Part shown: positions 32,845 through 39,165 of the stretch, in pieces
How the letters are laid out: the number at the start of each line of letters is the position of its first letter
Position numbering within the stretch: the first letter of the stretch is position 1
Assembly: GCA_045631885.1 (NCBI GenBank)
Contig: JAZQVN010000003.1
Location: 1-39,165 of the forward strand
From: CAJOLV01 sp045631885
GTDB taxonomy: Bacteria; Bacillota_I; Bacilli_A; RFN20; CAG-826
Length of the DNA stretch: 39,165 bases
Direction of reading: 5' to 3'
Made by a program: the position numbers and the translations under genes
Notes under the pieces: generated by a model
Seen by the model: the letters and a program-made list of their open reading frames with translations, nothing else
What the model was told of the DNA's origin: nothing
The model's database searches: none

Positions 32845-32867
32845 AAAAATAAGCGCAGAGCGCTCAT
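32845..32867 (-). terminator. Riboswitch-controlled terminator in the transporter leader
   Basis: On the minus strand ATGAGCGC pairs with GCGCTTAT around TCT and is followed by TTTTT, ahead of the SD. Its 5' arm (AGCGC) can instead pair with GCGCT at the 3' edge of the aptamer, giving an antiterminator. Confidence 0.82.
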
Positions 32868-32892
32868 TATTCTTACTTTTGAAAAAGCAAAC

Positions 32893-33055
32893 GTAATAGC
32901 GCCTCTACCTATGTAGGAGTGTTATAAGTATTTCCTATAACCCCACGATATCAATATGCCTATCAATATCGTTCGGCGGCGATTGCCTTTCGTGTGGTCT
33001 CATGACGAATGCCTTCTGGACCGCACTACTATTCTGCGCCGCAACCTCTATTTCT
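32893..33055 (-). ncRNA. Lysine riboswitch (L-box) aptamer
   Basis: The leader carries L-box hallmarks on the minus strand: AGAGGTTGCG just inside the 5' strand, a CGAAAGG...TCGCCGCCGAA core, a CATGAGACCAC turn, and GGTAGAGGCGC at the 3' edge. P1 is closed by AATAG (33052-33048) and CTATT (32899-32895). Lysine binding would stabilise P1, free the terminator arm and switch the transporter off. The fold of all five helices was not computed. Confidence 0.88.
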
Positions 33056-33077
33056 TCCCTATTGGAAAGATGCCTTA

Positions 33078-33105
33078 ATTATATAAAAAGCACCGAAATT
33101 GTCAA
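33078..33105 (-). promoter_or_regulatory. Promoter of the riboswitch-transporter operon
   Basis: Consensus TTGACA (33105-33100) and TATAAT (33083-33078) are 16 bp apart on the minus strand. The start site would be near 33071, some 15-20 nt before the aptamer. Confidence 0.85.
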
Positions 33106-33173
33106 CAAATCGACACTATTTTTTGTAAAATAATCTATTTTTTATCTTTTTTGTCTAATAAAAAGTTTTTAAT

Positions 33174-33302
33174 TTATTCAACTTCTAACTTTATCGTGGT
33201 AAGCCAATGGGCATCTACTTTTGCTACGATAAAATAATTGTGCTCAAACTCATCAGCTTCTAAGACTTCTTTAAATGAATTTGTTTTCTGTCTTTTAATA
33301 CC
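33174..33302 (-). pseudogene. In-frame 42-codon coding-like remnant after the flavin reductase stop
   Basis: Directly after the TAG of the flavin reductase gene (33305-33303), the same frame stays open for 42 codons to a TAA at 33176-33174. The reading contains FKEVLEADEFEHNYFIVAKV and HWLTTIKLEVE, which look like protein rather than random AT-rich DNA. No start codon exists in this stretch. It may be the tail of a degraded gene or a lost C-terminal extension; I recognise no family. Confidence 0.4.
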
Positions 33303-33782
33303 CTATTTAATAATTTCGATAATTTCACCAATATACATAGTGTGAGGAGCTTGTGTGGAATAATGGTTATTGATTTCTGCTTCTGGAATGTTATTGATAT
33401 CTAAATCATTTTGATAAATCTTTTTACAAATAAAAGTCATCGACGCTTCTTTATAGATAACCACCTCACCGTGTTGAATAGGAGTTAGTTTAGAAGCTTC
33501 ATCTTTATTAATATCTCTTCCAGATTTACTCCCCATCACTGCGAGATTTTGACGATATTCATCGGAAAAGAAAGATAAAACGAAATAGTCATTACTTTCC
33601 ATAAACTCATGAGTATATCGACAAGGTTTAACATAAACTGTTGCAACCGCTTTCCCCCAAAGAGTTCCTATTCCACCCCAACTGATGGTCATAGAATTAT
33701 GTTTTTCTAAAGTTCCCGCGGTTAAAAGTGACCACTGTTTATCAAATAATTCAAAAGGTTTTAATTCTAGATTCTTTTCCAT
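33303..33782 (-). CDS. Flavin reductase-like (FMN-binding split barrel) protein
   Basis: This 159-residue protein belongs to the flavin reductase-like family with an FMN-binding split barrel. Matching segments are the N-terminal KPFELFDKQWSLLTAG, then NSMTISWGGIGTLWGKAVA (flavin-contacting loop), VKPCRYTHEFMESNDYFVLS, the conserved GSKSGRD, and the C-terminal HTMYIGEIIEI. The length equals the short clostridial-type members, so the TAG is a natural end even though the frame continues. It likely uses FMN in the cytosol for a redox reaction of unknown target. SD is GAGGAA. It stands alone between two terminator/promoter regions. Confidence 0.87.
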   Translation of the reverse strand: MEKNLELKPFELFDKQWSLLTAGTLEKHNSMTISWGGIGTLWGKAVATVYVKPCRYTHEFMESNDYFVLSFFSDEYRQNLAVMGSKSGRDINKDEASKLTPIQHGEVVIYKEASMTFICKKIYQNDLDINNIPEAEINNHYSTQAPHTMYIGEIIEIIK

Positions 33783-33835
33783 GCTAATTCCTCAACTTAA
33801 AATCATTATCTCATATAGAAAAAAGGAAAGATAAC

Positions 33836-33859
33836 AAAAATGCACCGTTACCAGTGCAT
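33836..33859 (-). terminator. Terminator after the methyltransferase gene
   Basis: On the minus strand ATGCAC pairs with GTGCAT around an 8-nt loop and is followed by TTTTT. It ends the PadR-to-methyltransferase operon. Confidence 0.85.
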
Positions 33860-33864
33860 CTTTA

Positions 33865-34560
33865 CTATTTCTTTTTTAAGACAAATAGGCGTCTAGTTTC
33901 TTTTTCTTCTCCTGGCCAAGCGAAGTAAGATAAGGATATTGTTTCAAAATAATCTTTAAATGTATCTAGCCACTCTTGATCAGTTAAAGAAGTGAGGCGA
34001 AGAACTCCGTTTATATAGACTTGCCTACCTTCAACTATATAACCTCTTTCTTCCATCTTCTTTGGATCGATATAGTAATTTAATCCAAACACCGCTAAAG
34101 AGTTTTTAGATATGACTTTCGCAGCGTTTTTTATAATGTCTTTCGCCATTTCTAATGGAACAACATCTATGACATTTGAGCAGAAAAAGCCATCAAATAC
34201 CCCTTCTTTTTGTGAATTTAGCCATTTTTCATCAATCGGAGTTGGGTGAATATTGTTTTCAACACCAAATGCTTTCGCATAGCATTTTAACATTTCTAAA
34301 GATTCATGAGCCACTTCTGCGGAAGTTATATTTTTAACCCCCATTTTTGCCATGATAACAGAGGCCCAACCACTGCCACAGCCATAATCTAAGACGGTAT
34401 CACATTCTTGAAATAACCCAAGAACATCGTATAGTTTTTGACTTGGAGCGAGCTTTTTATAATCCTCTTCATCAAGGTTTTTGAGTTCTTTTTTATCTTC
34501 TTCAGTTAAAGTGAAATTGCTATTCCAAAACTCAACAAGTTTTTGATAATCGTCTTTCAT
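33865..34560 (-). CDS. SAM-dependent class I methyltransferase
   Basis: This 231-residue Rossmann-fold methyltransferase has motif I VLDYGCGSGWAS (about 56-68), the acidic end of strand 2 in ITSAEVAHESLEM, and a post-I segment GFFCSNVIDVVPLEMAKDII where the strand-4 acid lies. The N-terminal 50 residues (FWNSNFTLTEEDKKEL) look like a helical cap seen in Methyltransf_11/25-like enzymes. The target is unknown. It starts 5 bp after the DUF4097 stop with a weak AGG SD, so it is the fourth gene of the PadR operon and translation may be coupled. That is an unusual addition to this gene set. Confidence 0.87.
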   Translation of the reverse strand: MKDDYQKLVEFWNSNFTLTEEDKKELKNLDEEDYKKLAPSQKLYDVLGLFQECDTVLDYGCGSGWASVIMAKMGVKNITSAEVAHESLEMLKCYAKAFGVENNIHPTPIDEKWLNSQKEGVFDGFFCSNVIDVVPLEMAKDIIKNAAKVISKNSLAVFGLNYYIDPKKMEERGYIVEGRQVYINGVLRLTSLTDQEWLDTFKDYFETISLSYFAWPGEEKETRRLFVLKKK

Positions 34561-34565
34561 AGTGC

Positions 34566-35516
34566 CTAATTGTTACTAATGTAGATATCAACATCTCCAG
34601 TTGTGGTCTTAATTTCGCAAAGTCCACCTGTCGTTGAATGTGGGACATTAATATGACCTGTTTTTGATTCGACATAGAAAACTTTATCAGATAATAAAGA
34701 TCCTTTAACATCACCAGTTGTTGTGGTGATATTAATTGTTTCTGCATCACTACCATCAATCTTTACATCACCAGTTGAAGTTTCAATCTTAATGTTTTTA
34801 TTTAAAATTGTTTGCTTTAATGTCACATCACCAGTCGATGTATTTACTATTAAATTATCACCCGTAACTTCTTTTAAAGTTATATGACCAGTGGAGGCTT
34901 TTAAAGCGATGTCTTTTTCTACAGACACCTCATTAACATAAATACTTCCTGTGGAAGTTTCAATGTTTAAAGTTTTAGTTTCTGTTGCAGTAACACTGAT
35001 ATTTCCAGTGCTAGCTTTTAATTTTAGTGAGTCATTAACATCCGCTTTAAAAGTGACATTACCGGTGCTAAGTTCAACATCAACTGTATTGAAAGATAAG
35101 CTTTCTGTTACATCGACATTACCCGTTGATGAACGGAGAGTTAAACTATCATATTCTCCTGAAGGAATATAAATATCGACTGAGTATTTAACATAGTTAA
35201 AGTTAAAAATATTCTCGTACCACTTCTTCTCATCTTTAAAGCCAATGCTAAGTGTGTTATCCGCTAACGAAACAGTGTGATACATCTTTTCTGATTCTTT
35301 ACAAACGACTTTTTGTTTTCCATCTTGTGCAATCATGAAAGAAACATTGCTAACCGCATTATCAATTTTGAAGTTACTAATCGTGCCTTCTAATTCATGA
35401 GTGTTTGTCACTTGTTTTTCTTTAGAAGAGTTAGCCACTCCAACTGCGAACACTACTGCTCCTGTAAGTAATAAAGCAGATCCAACTATAATTGTGATTA
35501 ATAAACCCTTTTTCAT
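34566..35516 (-). CDS. DUF4097 family beta-repeat membrane-anchored protein
   Basis: This 316-residue protein has an N-terminal membrane span (about 6-28), then a DUF4097 right-handed beta-repeat domain outside the membrane. About eight repeats of roughly 20 residues carry the STGNV/STGDV motif (for example LRSSTGNVDVTE, KASTGHITLKE, TSTGDVTLKQ). Relatives such as LiaG/YvlB-like proteins belong to envelope stress modules. It overlaps the HAAS gene by 4 bp (ATGA). The PadR-HAAS-DUF4097 order is a known envelope-related operon type in Firmicutes; the ligand or trigger is unknown. Confidence 0.9.
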   Translation of the reverse strand: MKKGLLITIIVGSALLLTGAVVFAVGVANSSKEKQVTNTHELEGTISNFKIDNAVSNVSFMIAQDGKQKVVCKESEKMYHTVSLADNTLSIGFKDEKKWYENIFNFNYVKYSVDIYIPSGEYDSLTLRSSTGNVDVTESLSFNTVDVELSTGNVTFKADVNDSLKLKASTGNISVTATETKTLNIETSTGSIYVNEVSVEKDIALKASTGHITLKEVTGDNLIVNTSTGDVTLKQTILNKNIKIETSTGDVKIDGSDAETINITTTTGDVKGSLLSDKVFYVESKTGHINVPHSTTGGLCEIKTTTGDVDIYISNN

Positions 35517-36109
35517 TGTTTTTTCTCCTTTTTCATAATGGATGTTTTAATTCCAATAAATATTGATTTTGATAATTTTAATGTTATTTTTGTCGCGTAA
35601 ATACAGACGAAGACGAATAATACCGCTCCACCAGCGCATAATAATGCAGACCCTAAACTTGTTGCATTAAATTCTCCGTTAAATAGATAACCGAAGAATC
35701 CAACTAATGAACCAACTGAAGAAACCGCCAAACCGATTTCAATACTATAAGTGACAATAACTAATACCCAAATTAGTAAATATGCCACCAAACATAAGAT
35801 TATTGCGACTAAAGCTAATGGGAACCAAAGTGGGAAACCAAGAACTAATAAGACGATAACCCAAGCTTTAATTGGTTCTTTCGGTTTAGCTCTTTCTTTC
35901 ACTAATGTTACTAACGGAGTTTCACTAGCAATTTGTCTCACCACTTCATCAACACTACCGATATCCATTACCGCTTCTTCTTCGCTTTTGCCTTCATCCA
36001 TTCTGTCGTCAATCATTTCAGAATAGAAACTGAGGCGGTTATCTAAATCTTCTTTTGGTAAACCAGTTAATCTTTTACTTAGTTCTTTTAAAAACTCTTT
36101 TTTGTTCAT
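35513..36109 (-). CDS. DUF1700 / HAAS-domain membrane protein
   Basis: This 198-residue protein begins with a HAAS signalling domain (MNKKEFLKELSKRLTGLPK, then YSEMIDDRMDEGKSEEEAV, about 1-60). Three or four membrane spans follow (about 80-180) and the C-terminus is lysine-rich. HAAS domains connect PadR-like regulators with membrane partners. It begins 1 bp after the PadR stop, with its SD (GGAGG) inside the PadR gene end, and overlaps the DUF4097 gene by 4 bp. Confidence 0.9.
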   Translation of the reverse strand: MNKKEFLKELSKRLTGLPKEDLDNRLSFYSEMIDDRMDEGKSEEEAVMDIGSVDEVVRQIASETPLVTLVKERAKPKEPIKAWVIVLLVLGFPLWFPLALVAIILCLVAYLLIWVLVIVTYSIEIGLAVSSVGSLVGFFGYLFNGEFNATSLGSALLCAGGAVLFVFVCIYATKITLKLSKSIFIGIKTSIMKKEKKQ

Positions 36110-36110
36110 T

Positions 36111-36419
36111 TTAATTTTCCTCCACGATAAAGGAATAAACTCCCATCAACTCTTTCCATTCATTTTTGAAATCTTCAATGCGTTTAAGACCTAATGGGGT
36201 GATGTGATAATATTTTCTTAATCTTCCCTCAAACTCTGTTGAACGAACGATTAACATTTTGTTTTCTTCTAATCTTTTTAAGATGGTATATAAAGTGGAT
36301 TCGGATAATTCTAAAACAGGTTTTAAGTCTTTAATAATCTTATAACCGTATGAATCTTCGTTTTTGATCGCTGCGAGAACGCAAACGTCTAATAAGCCTC
36401 TTCTTAATTGAGCATCCAT
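36111..36419 (-). CDS. PadR family transcriptional regulator
   Basis: This 102-residue winged-helix protein is the short PadR type, with RRGLLDVCVLAAIKNEDSYG, then SESTLYTILKRLEENKMLIV (recognition helix) and the wing EGRLRKYYHITPLG. It likely represses its own operon (HAAS, DUF4097, methyltransferase) until an envelope signal arrives, as in related systems; that is inference. SD AAAGGTGG is strong, and its own consensus promoter lies just upstream. Confidence 0.94.
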   Translation of the reverse strand: MDAQLRRGLLDVCVLAAIKNEDSYGYKIIKDLKPVLELSESTLYTILKRLEENKMLIVRSTEFEGRLRKYYHITPLGLKRIEDFKNEWKELMGVYSFIVEEN

Positions 36420-36443
36420 ACAATACCACCTTTCACGATATAC

Positions 36444-36471
36444 ATCATATCACGAGGTATCATATTGTCAA
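36444..36471 (-). promoter_or_regulatory. PadR operon promoter
   Basis: TTGACA (36471-36466) and TATGAT (36449-36444) are 16 bp apart on the minus strand, about 25 nt before the PadR ATG. Repeated GTGATAT/ATATCGTG-like words across the spacer and -10 could form a PadR operator. Confidence 0.7.
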
Positions 36472-36486
36472 TTACATTTTTTAAGA

Positions 36487-36514
36487 AAAATAAAAAGGGA
36501 TTGTTAACAATCCC
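36487..36514 (-). terminator. Terminator of the 36542 membrane protein gene
   Basis: A perfect 18-bp palindrome (GGGATTGTT with AACAATCCC) is followed on the minus strand by TTTTTATTTTT. Confidence 0.92.
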
Positions 36515-36541
36515 AATTTAATAAGTTTTCGTTTTAATATT

Positions 36542-37513
36542 TTATATCTTCGCGTGTAGTTTTCTAAATCTTGGAGATTTCGCATCGAGTTCTTTGAAAT
36601 CTGCTTCGCTTGGAATTTCTTTCTTTCCCGCTTCCATGAAGTTACGTAAAACACCGACTAAAATGAATGGGCGAATAAGAACGCTATGAATGATTGACCA
36701 TAAGACAATCGCGAGAATTCCAGCGATGAATAACATTAAGATTGTTGGATCTTTAAGGAATTCTGGGAAATCAGTCCAGTCATTTCTCACTGCCATTTCA
36801 CCAATTTCATTAGCTAATGTGACAAACATTTGAGGCATTGAGGAAAAAATCAAATAGAATAAACCGAAGAATGCTCCACCGATAAGGGCTAATGAAGCTA
36901 AACCCATACCGAAGATTCTTCCGATATTTCTAATTAAAGTTTTACCGTGTTTGAAGAAGATAACTGCGCCTTCACAACCCGCTCTAAAGGAATTGACTTC
37001 TTGACGATATAAAATCCAGCCTAAACAGCAATCGCATAAATAACCGATTAAGACTTGAATCGCACTATCAATCGCAGATGTAACTGTGTCACCAACTTGA
37101 CCACCAACTGCGGTGCCAAGGCGATTAATTGCTCTACCTAATTGTCTAAAGATGTTTTTAATCGCATTTGTGATAAAGAAGAAAACGGTAATTTTACCAA
37201 ATCTACCTCTAATTTCGACAAAACCTTCTTTGAAGGTGTGGTCTGGAAGTTGACCTTCGTTGACACCTTTAGTCATCATCGAAATCTGCGCAGCTTTGAT
37301 GCGGTTAGTGATAAAGATATTGACTAAGGAAGCTAAAATAGCACCAATAATTAGTCCTAAAACTAAACCGACAATTGCCATATCATTAAAATTATTCGCG
37401 ATGAAGAAACCCGCGGTGGCACTTCCTGCCACGATAAATAATCCTAATAAACTAGCAAGAAATTCAACAAATGAGAAAGATAATGTTTTTCTATATACTT
37501 GAAAATTTGTCAT
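36542..37513 (-). CDS. Multi-spanning membrane protein, function unknown
   Basis: This 323-residue protein has about five or six membrane spans: two near residues 15-70, one around 105-125 (weak), one near 150-170 with the unusual cluster CDCC, and two at about 200-225 and 255-290. Hydrophilic loops are basic, with GRFGKITVF and GRAINRLGTAVGG. The C-terminus is cytosolic-like and charged. I recognise no family. Its promoter is strong and the SD (AGGAGGG) excellent, so it is probably well expressed; it is monocistronic between two terminators. Confidence 0.72.
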   Translation of the reverse strand: MTNFQVYRKTLSFSFVEFLASLLGLFIVAGSATAGFFIANNFNDMAIVGLVLGLIIGAILASLVNIFITNRIKAAQISMMTKGVNEGQLPDHTFKEGFVEIRGRFGKITVFFFITNAIKNIFRQLGRAINRLGTAVGGQVGDTVTSAIDSAIQVLIGYLCDCCLGWILYRQEVNSFRAGCEGAVIFFKHGKTLIRNIGRIFGMGLASLALIGGAFFGLFYLIFSSMPQMFVTLANEIGEMAVRNDWTDFPEFLKDPTILMLFIAGILAIVLWSIIHSVLIRPFILVGVLRNFMEAGKKEIPSEADFKELDAKSPRFRKLHAKI

Positions 37514-37532
37514 AATCTACCCTCCTGACAAT

Positions 37533-37561
37533 ACTATACAGTAATTATTCACTCCATTCAA
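37533..37561 (-). promoter_or_regulatory. Promoter of the 36542 membrane protein gene
   Basis: TTGAAT (37561-37556) and TATAGT (37538-37533) are exactly 17 bp apart on the minus strand; the SD follows about 10 nt after the -10. Confidence 0.78.
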
Positions 37562-37601
37562 TTGAGAATGAGACTTCTACTTCGTTATTATTAAAGATAA
37601 G

Positions 37602-37629
37602 AAAAAAGCGGACGATTGCTCGTCCACTT
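37602..37629 (-). terminator. Terminator of the feoB operon
   Basis: On the minus strand AAGTGGACGA pairs with TCGTCCGCTT (one G-T pair) around GCAA, followed by TTTT. Confidence 0.92.
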
Positions 37630-37640
37630 TACGGGGTATA

Positions 37641-37832
37641 TTACTTGTCAGAATAACTTTTATGGTATTCTTTCAGTAATTTCTTTTTGTTTTTATGGCA
37701 GCACGCGCATTCTCCAGTTGGAAGATGATGCACTTTTTTATAAATATAAACTCCCACAATAATCGCGACAAACGCTACTGCCATAGAAAGGACTAATATC
37801 TCCGCCCAAATAGTATTAGGATTAGTAAACAT
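37641..37832 (-). CDS. FeoB-associated Cys-rich membrane protein
   Basis: This 63-residue protein has one membrane span (about 12-30) followed by the family motif YIYKKVHHLPTGECACCHKN, with three Cys and two His that could handle iron. Proteins like this sit next to feoB in many Firmicutes. It starts 1 bp after the feoB stop, so the two are co-translated, and it ends the operon. The role is probably accessory to ferrous iron uptake. Confidence 0.9.
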   Translation of the reverse strand: MFTNPNTIWAEILVLSMAVAFVAIIVGVYIYKKVHHLPTGECACCHKNKKKLLKEYHKSYSDK

Positions 37833-37833
37833 A

Positions 37834-39165
37834 TTAGGCCACCATTTCTTTCTTTTTATTGTAGAATCTGATGAAGAACACTAGGCCAATCGCTAAAGCG
37901 ATTAATCCAATTGTGACTGGTAATGCCCAAGCAATTGATTCTAATGAGAATATGGATAAGAAACAATATACGAATCCTGCACCGATAAAGGAAGCAACGA
38001 TCCAGAATAACAATGTGTATTTGAATGTGCCTTTCTTTAATTCACCTTTCGCGGTCGCACAGGCGGCAAAGCAAGGAATCGTTAACATATTGAAGGCAAT
38101 AAAGGAGATACAGCCTTGCCAAGTGATTCCGGTCGCCGCAATCATGTATGTGACTGCTTCAACGCCTTCTTCATCGGCTTCAATAGCTTCGATAATGGCT
38201 GGATCAACTGACCCACTATTGATATAAGCAACAGCGACTGCACCTAAAGTGATGAATGTCGCGATAACATTTTCCTTTGCGATTAAGCCAGTAATTGCTG
38301 CGACAGCGAACACCCAACCAATCGCGGTGAGTTGTGCGCCAAAACCTAATGGGGTGAATAATGGTTGAATTAATTGACCTAAGCTAGCAAGAATTGAATC
38401 TTGCATATCTTCGACCATATGCCAGTTCCAACCGAAGTTAGATAAGAACCAAATTACAATTGTGGAGGCCAAGATGATGGTAAAAGCTTTCTTCACAAAG
38501 TGTTTAGCTTTGTCCCACAAGTGAATCATCAAAGATTTAAATTGAGGCCAGTGATATTGTGGTAACTCCATTATAAATGGAGCGGCTTCGCCTTTTAATG
38601 ATGTATGTCTTAATAATAAGACAGCGATAATCGCAGTGATAATTCCAACCAAATACATTGAGTATGTGATTAAATCCACATTATTGAAACCAAAGGCTTC
38701 ACATATACCACCCGCGATAGCGACAAGGATTGGTAACTTCGCTCCACAAGAGAAGAATGGAATAACTCTAATCGTGGAAATCTTTTCATTTTCATCAGCG
38801 AGAGTTCTGGTGTTGATCATCGCTGGGACAGAGCAGCCAAATCCCATAATCATTGGGATAAAGGCTCTTCCTGATAAACCGAATTTTCTAAAGATTCTAT
38901 CTAAGATAAAGGCAACACGCGCCATATAACCTGTATCTTCCATGATGGAGAAGAAGAGGAATAACACTAAGATTTGTGGTAAGAATCCTAAGATGGCGAA
39001 TAAGCCAGTAAGGACACCATCACAAATAAAACCAGTTAACCAGTGTGCTTCGCCTAGTGCTGCTTCCATTGCGCCTTTGACCGCATCAATAATCGCGGCA
39101 AATGACATATCAAAGAAATTAAATAAGATAACGCCAGGAGAATTGATGCCAGCATCTGTCCAGAA
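37834..39165 (-). CDS. feoB: Ferrous iron transporter FeoB, partial (C-terminal 443 residues)
   Basis: FeoB imports Fe2+ through the cytoplasmic membrane. The window holds the membrane domain only; the frame runs off the right edge, so the N-terminal G-protein domain lies outside. Recognisable are FWTDAGINSPGVIL at the edge, the two Gate motifs around GCSVPAMINTRTL and FFSCGAKLPILVAIAG (conserved Cys), and AAITGLIAKENVIATFITLG further on. About eight spans remain. The Cys-rich partner gene follows 1 bp after the stop. Confidence 0.95.
   Translation of the reverse strand, partial: FWTDAGINSPGVILFNFFDMSFAAIIDAVKGAMEAALGEAHWLTGFICDGVLTGLFAILGFLPQILVLFLFFSIMEDTGYMARVAFILDRIFRKFGLSGRAFIPMIMGFGCSVPAMINTRTLADENEKISTIRVIPFFSCGAKLPILVAIAGGICEAFGFNNVDLITYSMYLVGIITAIIAVLLLRHTSLKGEAAPFIMELPQYHWPQFKSLMIHLWDKAKHFVKKAFTIILASTIVIWFLSNFGWNWHMVEDMQDSILASLGQLIQPLFTPLGFGAQLTAIGWVFAVAAITGLIAKENVIATFITLGAVAVAYINSGSVDPAIIEAIEADEEGVEAVTYMIAATGITWQGCISFIAFNMLTIPCFAACATAKGELKKGTFKYTLLFWIVASFIGAGFVYCFLSIFSLESIAWALPVTIGLIALAIGLVFFIRFYNKKKEMVA

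Noticed and set aside
32870..33070. T-box leader upstream of the transporter
   Set aside because: No conserved T-box tail motif or tRNA acceptor-binding bulge is visible, whereas L-box core elements are present in the right order.
1..39165. Mycoplasma-type code with TGA read as Trp
   Set aside because: TGA ends genes in two ATGA overlaps (23923-23926, 29369-29372), and conserved Trp codons in recognisable proteins are TGG.
1..39165. tRNA, rRNA or tmRNA genes
   Set aside because: No cloverleaf-like segment or ribosomal RNA signature was recognised in any intergenic gap; all gaps are short and filled by promoters, hairpins or the riboswitch.

Overview
The window is AT-rich bacterial DNA with tightly packed genes, many 1 to 11 bp overlaps, good Shine-Dalgarno (SD) sites and compact intrinsic terminators. 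TGA acts as a stop: two ATGA start/stop overlaps depend on it, and recognisable proteins use TGG for Trp. This is therefore not the Mycoplasma code. Surface proteins are lipobox lipoproteins or single-span anchors, with no LPXTG signal and no outer-membrane machinery. Together with PadR/HAAS/DUF4097, DUF1846, an acyl-ACP thioesterase and an L-box riboswitch, this points to a low-GC Firmicutes/Bacilli-type organism, plausibly an uncultivated gut or rumen lineage. The lineage is inference.

Layout. 1-1369: an apparently complete IS3-family element with a programmed -1 frameshift signal and a protective hairpin at its left end. 1390-5979 (minus): a DUF1846 protein, a two-gene membrane/anchored-protein operon of unknown function, and an acyl-ACP thioesterase that looks leaderless. 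6101-7399 (plus): enolase. 7490-20925 (minus): 13 kb of surface proteins, namely a beta-rich lipoprotein, a 926-residue anchored repeat protein, three paralogous modular lipoproteins (Big2, eight InlB-type repeats in one, carbohydrate-binding-like modules) and a small membrane protein. 21086-26361 (minus): a five-gene operon of S41-type protease lipoprotein, small lipoprotein, two ABC-2 ATPases and one permease. 26458-30286: a membrane-anchored carboxylesterase, uridine kinase (the only plus-strand gene here), a small membrane protein and a PI-specific phospholipase C.

30455-33105 (minus) is the most interesting part. A lysine riboswitch with its own strong promoter and terminator controls a polar amino acid ABC transporter (binding protein, permease, ATPase). 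The binding protein reads as circularly permuted: the segment that normally closes the fold at the C-terminus lies directly after the lipobox, and the protein stops where that segment should begin. 33174-39165 (minus): a flavin reductase-like protein followed by an in-frame coding remnant, a SAM methyltransferase behind a PadR-HAAS-DUF4097 envelope operon, an unknown membrane protein, and the FeoB iron transporter (cut by the window edge) with its small Cys-rich partner.

No tRNA, rRNA, CRISPR array or prophage was recognised. All calls come from reading the sequence; family names rest on motif recognition, not on database searches.
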